A stretch of 45,011 nt of DNA, taken from Bacteroidota bacterium (GTDB lineage: Bacteria > Bacteroidota > Bacteroidia > Bacteroidales > VadinHA17). Of the stretch, positions 7,374 to 16,681 are shown piece by piece; position 1 is the first letter of the stretch, and every line of letters starts with the position of its first letter. The DNA lies in NCBI GenBank assembly GCA_011374625.1, contig DRPN01000181.1, positions 1-45,011 of the forward strand. The letters are read 5' to 3'. A program made the translations under genes and the position numbers. The notes under the pieces were generated by a model. That model made no database searches. It saw nothing but the letters and a program-made list of their open reading frames with translations, and was not told where the DNA came from.

Positions 7374-10226
7374 ATGAAAAAAATATACATTCTAATACCG
7401 CTGATCATTGCTATTATTATCGCTTCGAATGTTTATTATTATCTGAATATATACCATTTACAGGTTGACTTTCAAAAAAATTTCCTCTTAAAACAAACCC
7501 AGATTTCCGGTTATGAAATCGAAAAAACCGGTCAGGATTTTTTAAGCGACCTGAATTTTATTCTGTTTTCCGAAAACATCAACAAGTTTTTTACAGACCC
7601 CATTGCTAAAGAAGAAGTTTCGCGGAAGATTGAAATCTTTTATACAAAATATCAGAATCTGATCACCGGGATCAACCTTTATGACACTCACCGGAATAGT
7701 TTTACTTTTTACAAGGATAACACAAACAAACGTATCTCTAACATATTCGTCACCCGGGAACAGAAAGCATTGGTGTCCAAAGAAGAGATCCGTTATGAAA
7801 ATGGGCATTATGCCTATTATCTGCCTGTTTTTTATAATAACCAGGTGAACGGGAATATTGTGGTCATGCTTGATTATCAAAAATATATCGGATCCGTTTT
7901 TGAAAAATCTCACCTTGGGAATATACAATGGCAATGGTTATTAAATGAAAAAGGAAAGATATTGTTTAGCAATCTTCATACTGACAGCCTCCGTATTATG
8001 GAGCTTGACAAGATCGCTAAGAATATCAAAAACGGATATCAGGGAACGTTACAACACAAGGTGATTATCTCGGGCCATGAAACAAGTATTATATCTGCAT
8101 ACTATCCCGCCCATTTTTTAGGCAGAGATTTTGGCATCGTCTTCTCCCTCCAGAACGATGTAATTCTGAAAACCATCATAAAAAATGCCATAATCATAGC
8201 AACCTTAACGCTGGTATTGATTATACTGATTATCATTCTTTTTGTACTTTTTATATCCCGCCAGAAAACCGAAGAAAGAAAATTAAAAAACTCAGAACAA
8301 AACCTGCAGAAAATCCTGGAGAATATACCCATTGGAATCCTGATACTGGACAAGGACCGCCGCATCTTATTTCTGAACAACAGGGCCAGGGAAACTTTTT
8401 CAGAAACGGTGGAAGAACTGAAAGAAGGACAGGTAATTGGAAACTGGTTCTTTGAAGGAACCCGAAATCAGATTAAGGAATCTCTGGGTTTGGGTATTGA
8501 TATGAGGGATTTTCTTGTTTTGCGCAAGGATACTTCCGAATGGGTCCTGCTCAAGGAAGAAATCCCCATTGTTTTCCACAACAAAGAGGCCACCTTACAG
8601 GCGTTAATAGATGTCACTCCCCTGGAAAAAGCCCGTCGTCAGGAAGCCGCTGCCGTAAAAGCCAAAACCGAAATGCTGGTCAACATGAGTCAGGAAATAA
8701 GAATCCCGCTTGGGAATATCCTGGACAAAACCAGCTCCCTGTTGCATTCCCACAACAAACCCGACGAGTCCTTCTTGAAAGATATTAAATATTCAGCGGA
8801 TCTCCTGATATCCATCGTGGACGACATCCTTGAATTCTCAAAGATCGAAGCCGGGAAGATGATGCTTGAAGAGATTCCTTTCAAGCTCCGCTCCGAAATA
8901 AAAATCGTATTTAATGAATTCAAACCAAAAGCCGAAGAAAAGGGAATCAAACTGATAACCATTTTTGATGAAAATGTCCATAATAATTTTATTGGCGATC
9001 CTTTCAACATCCGCCAGATTCTGTCCCGGCTGGTGGAAAATGCAATCAACTACACGGATAAAGGGATAGTGAAAATCCTTGTTTCGCAGACACCCGAAGT
9101 TTACGGAAAACTATATCTCCATTTTGAAATTTCAGATACAGGATGCGGCTTATCCCCGGAACAACTCGACAAATTCAATCAGAAAGATATCCATTCAACC
9201 AACATTGCCGCCAACGGTAAAAAACACTGGACCGGCCTGGGAATTCCCATTACCATCCAACTTATTGACATGTTGAACGGAGATATCAGCTTCGTTAGTC
9301 CTTCCTCACTGAGCAAGGAAATAGGGGAAGATAAAGCAACAGGACCGGGGACCACCGTCCAGGTGAAAATTCCTGTTTTTTCCAATGAGCGTTTTCAAAA
9401 AGACATAGACATAAGCAACATTACACGATATTCTCAGATCCGTGCCCTAATCATTAAAAACAATGATGACAATGACAACGCCATTCAGGAACAGCTAAAA
9501 CAATTCGGGGTAAATGCCATTATGAATTTTTATATGGATAAAACCGTGCATTTACTGGAGAGCAACTCTTCCAATCCTGAACAACGATATCACCTTTTAA
9601 TTATCAAAGATTCCCCTACTTTTGATGGTTTTGAGTTACTCTATACATTGAATGAACGTAAACTGACCAACAAATACATCATCATTCTGACCAGCTCCAA
9701 TGACAAAAAGGGTAATTATACCCGTGCCCGCAAGCTGGGAGCTGATTATTACCTCATAGAACCTGTTCAGGGCTCCGAGATCTTCAACATTATCCAGGAC
9801 AACTTTACCTCCATAGAATTAGAGAAAACCTCTGGCATGAACCTTGAAGAAATTTCCCGTTCCCTGAAAATTCTTGTTGCCGAAGACAATACCATCAATC
9901 AGAAGGTACTACAGGTTTATTTTAAAAACCTGGGGATCGAAATTGACATTGCCGACGATGGTTCCTCGGCAGTGGAAAAAGCAAAAAAACAAAAATACGA
10001 CCTGATCCTGATGGATGTAATGATGCCCATCATGGATGGCTGGGAGGCTACAAGAACCTTAAGAAAACTTGGCATTGAGACTCCGATAATTGCCGTTACG
10101 GCAGACGTTTCCGAAGAAACAAAAATCCGTTCCATTGAAACCGGTATGAATGATTTTATTCCCAAACCGGTTAAAATAGACGACATCAAACGAATATTGG
10201 TCAAGTGGTTCTCTATCAATAACTGA
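7374..10226 (+). CDS. Hybrid sensor histidine kinase lacking the H-box histidine
   Basis: A 950-residue membrane sensor. Two membrane segments (about 5-24 and 270-297) flank a periplasmic sensor of about 245 residues with no family I can name. A PAS-like region follows (about 305-415), then a HisKA-type helix pair (about 428-500), a HATPase domain (about 540-675) and two receivers. The H-box reads MLVNMSQEIRIPL where the family has NMSHE(I/L)RTPL, so the phosphoacceptor histidine is glutamine (Q440, codon CAG at 8691). The ATPase retains an N-box (ENAINYT), DTGCGL (D588) and GLGI. The first receiver (about 690-815) is degenerate. The second (about 828-945) is canonical, with E837/D838, phospho-site D881 in MDVMMPIMDG and K931 in PKPVK. 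No response regulator gene is adjacent. It may be a pseudokinase scaffold, or its second receiver may be charged by another kinase; both are inference. Confidence 0.85.
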   Translation: MKKIYILIPLIIAIIIASNVYYYLNIYHLQVDFQKNFLLKQTQISGYEIEKTGQDFLSDLNFILFSENINKFFTDPIAKEEVSRKIEIFYTKYQNLITGINLYDTHRNSFTFYKDNTNKRISNIFVTREQKALVSKEEIRYENGHYAYYLPVFYNNQVNGNIVVMLDYQKYIGSVFEKSHLGNIQWQWLLNEKGKILFSNLHTDSLRIMELDKIAKNIKNGYQGTLQHKVIISGHETSIISAYYPAHFLGRDFGIVFSLQNDVILKTIIKNAIIIATLTLVLIILIIILFVLFISRQKTEERKLKNSEQNLQKILENIPIGILILDKDRRILFLNNRARETFSETVEELKEGQVIGNWFFEGTRNQIKESLGLGIDMRDFLVLRKDTSEWVLLKEEIPIVFHNKEATLQALIDVTPLEKARRQEAAAVKAKTEMLVNMSQEIRIPLGNILDKTSSLLHSHNKPDESFLKDIKYSADLLISIVDDILEFSKIEAGKMMLEEIPFKLRSEIKIVFNEFKPKAEEKGIKLITIFDENVHNNFIGDPFNIRQILSRLVENAINYTDKGIVKILVSQTPEVYGKLYLHFEISDTGCGLSPEQLDKFNQKDIHSTNIAANGKKHWTGLGIPITIQLIDMLNGDISFVSPSSLSKEIGEDKATGPGTTVQVKIPVFSNERFQKDIDISNITRYSQIRALIIKNNDDNDNAIQEQLKQFGVNAIMNFYMDKTVHLLESNSSNPEQRYHLLIIKDSPTFDGFELLYTLNERKLTNKYIIILTSSNDKKGNYTRARKLGADYYLIEPVQGSEIFNIIQDNFTSIELEKTSGMNLEEISRSLKILVAEDNTINQKVLQVYFKNLGIEIDIADDGSSAVEKAKKQKYDLILMDVMMPIMDGWEATRTLRKLGIETPIIAVTADVSEETKIRSIETGMNDFIPKPVKIDDIKRILVKWFSINN

Positions 10227-10307
10227 TCATAAAACACCATCCTGTTTTTTTTCCGGGCAATATTTTATGTTTCTGATAATAAACATTTATCCAACTTACA
10301 AACCGGG

Positions 10308-11357
10308 ATGAAAAAAACCATACCCATACAGGTTTTTTTTGAACTGGCAGACCGTTATCCCGTTGTGGATGTGCGATCTCCGGCAGAATTTGAACACGGT
10401 CATTTCCCGGGAGCCTATAGTATTCCTCTGTTCAGTGACGAAGAAAGAGCTATTATCGGAACAACCTATACGGAGCAAAATCCGGAAAAGGCACTTAAAG
10501 AAGGGCTGAAGATCGTGGGTCCCAAAATGGTTTCTTTCGTCGAGATGGCCCGGAAAATTGCACGTGCAAACACTTTGCTGCTGTATTGCTGGCGGGGAGG
10601 GAAACGCAGCCACTCCATGGCATGGCTTTTTGAAACGGCAGGAATGAATGTCTATGTGCTGGAAGGAGGTTATCGCGCTTACCGTAAACATTTGAAAGCC
10701 TCTTTTCGTAAACCTCTCCCGATGATAATTGTCGGCGGAATGACCGGCTCGGGAAAGACAGAAATCCTATCCACTTTGCAAAAAAGAGGAGAACAGGTCA
10801 TCGACCTGGAGGGTCTTGCCAATCATAAAGGATCCGTTTTCGGTTCACTGGGACAGGCAAAACAACCAACCACCGAACAGTTTGAAAATAACCTTTTCCT
10901 GGTTTGGAACCGGCTCAATCCCCATAAAACAACCTGGATAGAAGACGAGAGCAAAGCCATTGGCCGGGTGTATATTCCTGATGAATTGTTCAATCAGATG
11001 AAAACTGCACCTTTGATTGATATCGCGTTGAATAGAAGTTACAGAATTGAACGACTGGTGAGGGATTATGCCGGATTTAACATGGAGGATTTAATTGTTT
11101 CCGTACAAAAGATTGAACGCCGGCTGGGGGGACTGAATGCCAGGAGATGTATAGAAGCAATACGTAACAAGGACTTCCCAAAAGCAGCAGATATCCTTCT
11201 CTATTATTATGATAAAACATACAGACATGCAATGTCGACCCACCCCAGGGAAAATATCATTCAGGTTGATCTGCCCGGAAATGATCCGGATGTAAATGCC
11301 GAGATCATCCTTTCTAAAATACGGGAGATACAGGGTATATCATGTAATCCGTCTTAA
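10308..11357 (+). CDS. mnmH: tRNA 2-selenouridine(34) synthase MnmH (SelU/YbbB)
   Basis: A cytosolic enzyme that converts 2-thiouridine at wobble position 34 of certain tRNAs to 2-selenouridine using selenophosphate, through a geranylated intermediate. The N-terminal rhodanese domain carries the active cysteine in LLYCWRGGKRSHSMAW (C94), followed by VLEGGYRAYR. The C-terminal part starts with a P-loop, GGMTGSGKT (about 143-151), as expected for this fusion. At 349 residues it is near the usual 350-370. Its presence implies a selenophosphate synthetase elsewhere in the genome; none is in the window. It converges on the U32-family gene, whose product probably modifies the same nucleotide. Confidence 0.93.
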   Translation: MKKTIPIQVFFELADRYPVVDVRSPAEFEHGHFPGAYSIPLFSDEERAIIGTTYTEQNPEKALKEGLKIVGPKMVSFVEMARKIARANTLLLYCWRGGKRSHSMAWLFETAGMNVYVLEGGYRAYRKHLKASFRKPLPMIIVGGMTGSGKTEILSTLQKRGEQVIDLEGLANHKGSVFGSLGQAKQPTTEQFENNLFLVWNRLNPHKTTWIEDESKAIGRVYIPDELFNQMKTAPLIDIALNRSYRIERLVRDYAGFNMEDLIVSVQKIERRLGGLNARRCIEAIRNKDFPKAADILLYYYDKTYRHAMSTHPRENIIQVDLPGNDPDVNAEIILSKIREIQGISCNPS

Positions 11358-11489
11358 CCATCTCGAAGAATATAAACATATTGCAGAATTACAACAAAGG
11401 TTTGAAGACCTGGACATCGATTTTATGAAAAAGAATTCAATGCGGAATATGTACCTCAAGGAAAAACGAAAGACACATCCTTAACAGCA

Positions 11490-12764
11490 TTATTTTTCCC
11501 CTGTACTTATCAACCGGTACAGTTTATCCGACCGTCTGACCTTTCTTTTCACCGGAAAGGAACAGCGAATCCCTTTGGAAACAGATCCAACCGTCTGATC
11601 ATTTACTCGTATCTCGTCGACTGTCATCTGTATTACTCCCGTTGTCGGACCCGTAATTACGATCTCATCCCCCCTGGAGAGTGTTCCTGCTTCTATCACA
11701 AATTCCGCAACTTTAAGCTTGCTGAAATAGTTAATCCCTTTCCCGATATAAATTTTCTTTTTGGTAGCATGAGAACCATAGCGATCACTCCATGCTCCCA
11801 TTTTCCGGCCCAGATAATATCCGTCCCAGAAACCCCGGTTAAAGACAGTTGAGAGACATTCTTTCCATTCCCTGACACGTTCAGAGGAATAAGTTCCTTC
11901 CTCAAGGGCTTTCAGTGCCTCATTATAACAGGTAACCGTAGTATAAACATACTCGGGAGACCTTGCTCTTCCTTCTATTTTCAAAACACTTACCCCCGCA
12001 TCTATAATCAGGTCCAGAAAGTCAATAGTAGCAAGGTCTTTGGGTGACATGATATACTCATTGTTTATCTCCAGCTCATAGCCTGTCTCCTTGTCTGTCA
12101 CCACATAAGCTTTCCGGCATGTCTGCAAGCATGTGCCCCGGTTGGCCGATGAGTTTTGCTCATGTAAGCTCAGATAGCATTTTCCGGAAATAGCCATGCA
12201 TAAAGCCCCGTGTGCAAACAATTCAATGCGGATAAGGTTACCGGAAGGCCCCTTGATATTCTCGCGCCGTATATTGGCAACAATGTTTTTTACCTGTTTC
12301 AGGTTCAACTCCCTTGCAAGCACAACAACATCGGCATAATCAGCATAGAATTTCAGGGAAGCAGAATTGGAGATATTCAATTGAGTGGACAGATGCACTT
12401 CCATCTTTTTCTGTCGGGCATACTGCAAAGCTGCCTGATCACTGATGATCAAAGCATCCACGCCGGTATCGCAAGCTCTGTCTATAATCTTTTGCATAAC
12501 AGGCAGCTCTTTGTCATACAAAATGGTATTGACGGTCAAATAAGCTTTTTTAGAATGTTTATGCAACAGCCGGACAATTTTTGATAATTCACCCAATGGA
12601 AAATTATGCGACGACCGTGCCCGCATATTTAATTGTTTTACCCCGAAATATACAGCATCCGCCCCCCCCTGAATGGCGGCCATTAATGACTCATAATCCC
12701 CTGCCGGAGCCAGAAGTTCAATATTTTCTCGGGAAAAATTCTTTAATTTCTTTATGGCCGGCAT
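11490..12764 (-). CDS. U32-family tRNA uridine hydroxylation protein (TrhP/YegQ-like)
   Basis: A 424-residue member of the peptidase U32 family. Despite the name, characterised bacterial members such as TrhP (YegQ) act in prephenate-dependent 5-hydroxyuridine formation at tRNA position 34. The opening IELLAPAGDYESLMAAIQGGADAVYFG is the family hallmark, followed by HLSTQLNISN, ELFAHGALCMAISGKCYLS and NRGTCLQTCRKAY. The cysteines in the last two segments are the likely iron-sulfur ligands. A C-terminal beta domain (about 345-420) is present. Its ATG lies three bases after the stop of the histidine kinase gene, so the two are probably co-transcribed. Other U32 paralogues (UbiU/UbiV, RlhA) are alternatives, but the length and domain layout favour TrhP. 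Confidence 0.8.
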   Translation of the reverse strand: MPAIKKLKNFSRENIELLAPAGDYESLMAAIQGGADAVYFGVKQLNMRARSSHNFPLGELSKIVRLLHKHSKKAYLTVNTILYDKELPVMQKIIDRACDTGVDALIISDQAALQYARQKKMEVHLSTQLNISNSASLKFYADYADVVVLARELNLKQVKNIVANIRRENIKGPSGNLIRIELFAHGALCMAISGKCYLSLHEQNSSANRGTCLQTCRKAYVVTDKETGYELEINNEYIMSPKDLATIDFLDLIIDAGVSVLKIEGRARSPEYVYTTVTCYNEALKALEEGTYSSERVREWKECLSTVFNRGFWDGYYLGRKMGAWSDRYGSHATKKKIYIGKGINYFSKLKVAEFVIEAGTLSRGDEIVITGPTTGVIQMTVDEIRVNDQTVGSVSKGIRCSFPVKRKVRRSDKLYRLISTGEK

Positions 12765-12767
12765 GTT

Positions 12768-13910
12768 TTAGGCTTTTTTGGGCAACACAATCCGGAAAAC
12801 CGTTCCTTTTCCCATTTCGGAATAGTTAATGAACAGCTTTCCTCCATGATATTCATTAATAATTCTTTTTGATAATGTCAACCCCAGTCCCCAGCCACGG
12901 TTTTTGGTGGTATATCCGGGTTTGAATACAGTCTTGAATTTTGATTTGGGAATCCCTACACCGTGATCTTCCACATCGACATATACAAACTGCGTATTAT
13001 CTGTGATATGAATATCGATACGTCCCTGACCCTTCATGGCGTCAACGGCATTCTTGCAAAGATTTTCGACAACCCATTCAAAAAGTTCAGCATTCACCGG
13101 CACCAGAAACTCTTCGTCCGGACAAAAATTAAGATTAAATTCCACTTTTTCGGAGGTTCTGCGAATCATATAATCCACCACGTTCCGGATGATCCTTTTA
13201 AGATCTTCCTCTTTCATTATCGGTTTTGAACCTATTTTGGAGAACCTGTCGGTAATTTTTTCCAATCTTTTAACATCTTTTTCAAATTCCTGCACCCATT
13301 CCGTATCCGGATTTTTGTTTTTCATGATCTCCAGCCATGCCATCAGCGAAGAGGCAGGAGTACCAAGCTGATGAGCTGTCTCCCTGGATAAACCCAGCCA
13401 TACCTGATCCTGTTCGGATTTTCTGGAAGCGCTGAAAGCCAGATAGGCCACAAGGATAAACAACACGATTACAAATAATTGCACATATGGAAAATACTTT
13501 AACTTGGTAAGAACAGTTGAGTCTTTATAGTAGATAAAGTTTTTAATACTATTGCCTACATCTATCTCTATAGGAGAATGTTCCTTCCCCATCTTGCGTA
13601 ATTGACCGTAAAAATATTCCTTGTTCTGTAATCTTTTTTCATCCATGTTACGACTGGATACAAGAGTTGAGTCTTCATCGATCAACAACACCGGTACTGT
13701 GGTGTTATTCTCAATGATATCAGATAAAAAGCTGAAATAAACGCTGTTACTGGTCAAGTCGAGGTCAACAAGCTGCTGTGTCGCCTTAGCCCACAATTCT
13801 ACTTTCTTTTTTTCTTCGTTCTTAAGCTCCTGCACCAATTTGTTGGTATAATACAAAGAAGAAAAGCCGATAGCTACAGCTAAAAGAAAAAGTAAAAATT
13901 TCCAGCGCAT
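12768..13910 (-). CDS. Membrane sensor histidine kinase
   Basis: A 380-residue inner-membrane kinase. Segment 1 spans about 5-22, a periplasmic region of about 115 residues follows, and segment 2 spans about 142-160. The phosphoacceptor histidine is intact in SRETAHQLGTPASSLMAW (H180), a form of the H-box common in Bacteroidetes kinases. The ATPase domain has ENLCKNAVDAM (N-box), DHGVGIP (G1) and GWGLGLTLSKRI (G2). There is no HAMP, PAS or receiver domain. No response regulator gene is adjacent, so it is an orphan here. It precedes the U32 gene with a three-base gap and follows the AsmA-like gene by 73 bases on the same strand. The signal sensed is unknown. Confidence 0.88.
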   Translation of the reverse strand: MRWKFLLFLLAVAIGFSSLYYTNKLVQELKNEEKKKVELWAKATQQLVDLDLTSNSVYFSFLSDIIENNTTVPVLLIDEDSTLVSSRNMDEKRLQNKEYFYGQLRKMGKEHSPIEIDVGNSIKNFIYYKDSTVLTKLKYFPYVQLFVIVLFILVAYLAFSASRKSEQDQVWLGLSRETAHQLGTPASSLMAWLEIMKNKNPDTEWVQEFEKDVKRLEKITDRFSKIGSKPIMKEEDLKRIIRNVVDYMIRRTSEKVEFNLNFCPDEEFLVPVNAELFEWVVENLCKNAVDAMKGQGRIDIHITDNTQFVYVDVEDHGVGIPKSKFKTVFKPGYTTKNRGWGLGLTLSKRIINEYHGGKLFINYSEMGKGTVFRIVLPKKA

Positions 13911-13983
13911 AAAAATTTGCGTATTTGTAATTATTCCTTACCTCAAAATTGAGAATAATTTTCCGGAATTGAAGTAGTACCGC

Positions 13984-16656
13984 TTATTTTTTTTGTGTCG
14001 TATCCGGTTCTTCTTCCCAAATCACCTTAAACTTCTTTTTAGGTATTATTGTATCCCGTACTTTCAGCGGTGTTTTTTTCTGTTCTTCTTCCGGCCATTC
14101 TATACGGAATTTCTTCTTCCCGTACATACCGTCCGATTCCGGCAAATAGTTGGAAGTATCTTTTTGGAACAAACCGGTCTCCTCCCGCAGAATCATTTTC
14201 AACCGGCTTTTTTCCTCCCTGAGCTCCTTAGATATTTTCTCTTTCACCTTTTTCTTGTCATAATACACTCCGGATTCCTTACCGTTGCCTGTATACCTAA
14301 GAAACAGAGTGGTTTTTCCCTCATCAGGGTCTTCAATCACATTTCCGAATTCCGGATTGTTTTGATTTCCTTTTCTCGCTTTACGCGCTAAATAATCAGA
14401 TAATAATATACCAATACGGTAGTCAAAATCCCCCTCGAAATGATGAACCCCTGAAACAGTAATGTTCAGAGCTGAGGATTTTACCTGCATATCCGGAATT
14501 ACAACCTGTTGATCATGAATAAATATTTCGTTCTTAAGCGTTGAAAACCGAATATTTTTCAATTCCGACAGCCTGATATATTTTGATAGTTTATACAAAG
14601 GTTCAAAACCAATCAATTCTCCCCGGGATATTTCCAGATAACTATCAGACAAAATACTTGGTTTAAACACTTTCCCGTTACTATCAAACCTGGCTTGAAA
14701 AGCAATGCTTCCGGAGACATAACCTTTCAGATTCTCTGCCCGAATAAATTCCTGATTAAAATTACGAAACGAATAAAACAACTTCTTTACATTAATATGC
14801 TCAGGTTCCAGATAAGTTTTTATCTGATCCGTCCCTTTTTCTTTCAGAGTTAACTCCATTTGTCCCGAACAACTTCCTTCCATGGCAGTAAATGTCACTT
14901 GTTTAAGCAATATTACAGGATCATCATAATTCAAAAATCCTTTAACATCACCGGCCTTAAAACCATTATAACGTAAAGTATCAACAAAAATGTTGCTTCT
15001 TATCAATGGGATCAAAGTTTTTCTCTCTGCTTTCCTGGGTTTATCTGAAACATCTCCGATTAATCTGAAAAAAGACAACATCTCTCCGATGTCCAGCTTT
15101 GTTCCTCTCAGATCAGTATAAAATACTGCCGGACCACTTCCCTCAAGATACTTCATCATATTCCTAACTCTCCCCCTTATCTGCCATGAATTTCCGGTCC
15201 AGATAACATTGTTCCCCCATAACGCAATATCCTGCCCGGGAATTAATTTTGTATCAAGGTTTGTAACATAAAGCATACTGTCATCAAATATTACGAGGTC
15301 CCTGAAACTTATTTGCCCGTTTACCCTCAGTTCTGATAATTTTTTGTTTGTGCCGGATTTAAACATCACGGAAGGAATCCCGACCTTTACTTTTCCGATT
15401 ATATTTCCGCTTTTAACGATCTTAGAAAAGTTTTCTCCGGTCCAGCCATACAAATCCTTTATCTTCATTTCACCATTCAAATAAATATTCATGGGCAAAA
15501 TCTTTTTATTCCTGATTTCCCAGAACATTTCCGTAGTAATCCCGGCATGGTTAAATCGTACTACGGATGGCAGAATATGAACCGAAACAAGGGATGATTT
15601 GCCTAAATGAAGAGTTATTTCTGCTTTCCATTTGTCTGCTTTTAATTCCTGGTTTTTTATAGCTGGAACAAAAACAAAATGATCCCCCGTTACCTGTATC
15701 ATTGTGTTTAAATGAAAAGGTCCGGATCCTTTCCCGGATAATTCTCCATCCACAGAAATATTACCTCTGATCCAACCGGTTTCAGAATGTATGATTTTTC
15801 TTTTTTTAAGATATTGTACAACTTCATCGGCTTTAATTTTCTTTGCATGCAGGTGTATGCTTATCCCTTTGCTTTTCAAATTATTCCCGATATCTCCTGT
15901 AAAATCAATGGGAAATCCTCCCATTACCACTCTGCCTTTGCTCAGATGCATGGTGTTTTTGCCCGTTTGAACATGTGCATTAAAGACAAACCCGTCAGGA
16001 AAATTATACGTAACCTGCTTTTCATTTTTTACAACCAATCCTGCATGTTTAATCTGCACATATCCGGCAGTTCCCGGCCACCATCCGCCATCCCATTGGG
16101 CTTTTCTGATCTTCCCTGTTATTCTAAAACCTGAACCCTCCTCTGCATAGGAATATTTCGTATTAACAATCCTGAACAAATGTATTTTAAGCGGATTTGA
16201 TTTCTTCCCGGTCTTTTTGGGACCTTTGTCTTTAAAAATATCCCAGTTTTTCTGCCCTTTTCTATTTTTTATCAGATGTATATCTCCCTCCGTTACAACT
16301 ATTCGTTTAATACTTAATTTTCTGAACAACAAGGCATCAACAATATTCATATCCAGTATTACTTCACCTGCCTTCAGGAAGGGTTTGTTCCCGTGTTCCT
16401 GTAACGGTAACGATCCGGAAATGGTAACCGATTGGAATGTGGCAGATAAATAGGGAAAGTGCTTTATCAATGAATACCGGATTTCCCCAACAGCTGCCTT
16501 AGTGTTCAACTGTTCGTTTAATTTTCCTATTATTACTTTTTGAATGTCTGATGAATATGCATGAAGTAAAATACTGACAATAATCAAGCCTGCCAGCACC
16601 ATACCCCCTATAATAAGAAAAACCCTGAAAATTCTTTTCATAACCCTTCGCATCAT
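13984..16656 (-). CDS. AsmA-like family protein
   Basis: An 890-residue protein with one N-terminal membrane anchor (about 9-30) and a long beta-rich periplasmic body, the layout of AsmA/TamB/YhdP-type proteins that bridge inner and outer membranes and are linked to phospholipid transport. The opening (membrane helix, then SDIQKVIIGKLNEQLNTKAAVGEIRYSLIKHFP) and the C-terminal AsmA_2-like region (EISRGELIGFEPLYKLSKYI, then RIGILLSDYLA) are typical. The last 60 residues are highly charged and contain a short near-duplicate, KKKFRIEWPEEE and KKKFKVIWEEEP. The gene starts 26 bases after the peptidase E stop. M6 (16641) is an equally plausible start. The specific cargo is not known. Confidence 0.8.
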   Translation of the reverse strand: MMRRVMKRIFRVFLIIGGMVLAGLIIVSILLHAYSSDIQKVIIGKLNEQLNTKAAVGEIRYSLIKHFPYLSATFQSVTISGSLPLQEHGNKPFLKAGEVILDMNIVDALLFRKLSIKRIVVTEGDIHLIKNRKGQKNWDIFKDKGPKKTGKKSNPLKIHLFRIVNTKYSYAEEGSGFRITGKIRKAQWDGGWWPGTAGYVQIKHAGLVVKNEKQVTYNFPDGFVFNAHVQTGKNTMHLSKGRVVMGGFPIDFTGDIGNNLKSKGISIHLHAKKIKADEVVQYLKKRKIIHSETGWIRGNISVDGELSGKGSGPFHLNTMIQVTGDHFVFVPAIKNQELKADKWKAEITLHLGKSSLVSVHILPSVVRFNHAGITTEMFWEIRNKKILPMNIYLNGEMKIKDLYGWTGENFSKIVKSGNIIGKVKVGIPSVMFKSGTNKKLSELRVNGQISFRDLVIFDDSMLYVTNLDTKLIPGQDIALWGNNVIWTGNSWQIRGRVRNMMKYLEGSGPAVFYTDLRGTKLDIGEMLSFFRLIGDVSDKPRKAERKTLIPLIRSNIFVDTLRYNGFKAGDVKGFLNYDDPVILLKQVTFTAMEGSCSGQMELTLKEKGTDQIKTYLEPEHINVKKLFYSFRNFNQEFIRAENLKGYVSGSIAFQARFDSNGKVFKPSILSDSYLEISRGELIGFEPLYKLSKYIRLSELKNIRFSTLKNEIFIHDQQVVIPDMQVKSSALNITVSGVHHFEGDFDYRIGILLSDYLARKARKGNQNNPEFGNVIEDPDEGKTTLFLRYTGNGKESGVYYDKKKVKEKISKELREEKSRLKMILREETGLFQKDTSNYLPESDGMYGKKKFRIEWPEEEQKKTPLKVRDTIIPKKKFKVIWEEEPDTTQKK

Positions 16657-16681
16657 TCCTGCTTACATCCTTCCGGGATTC

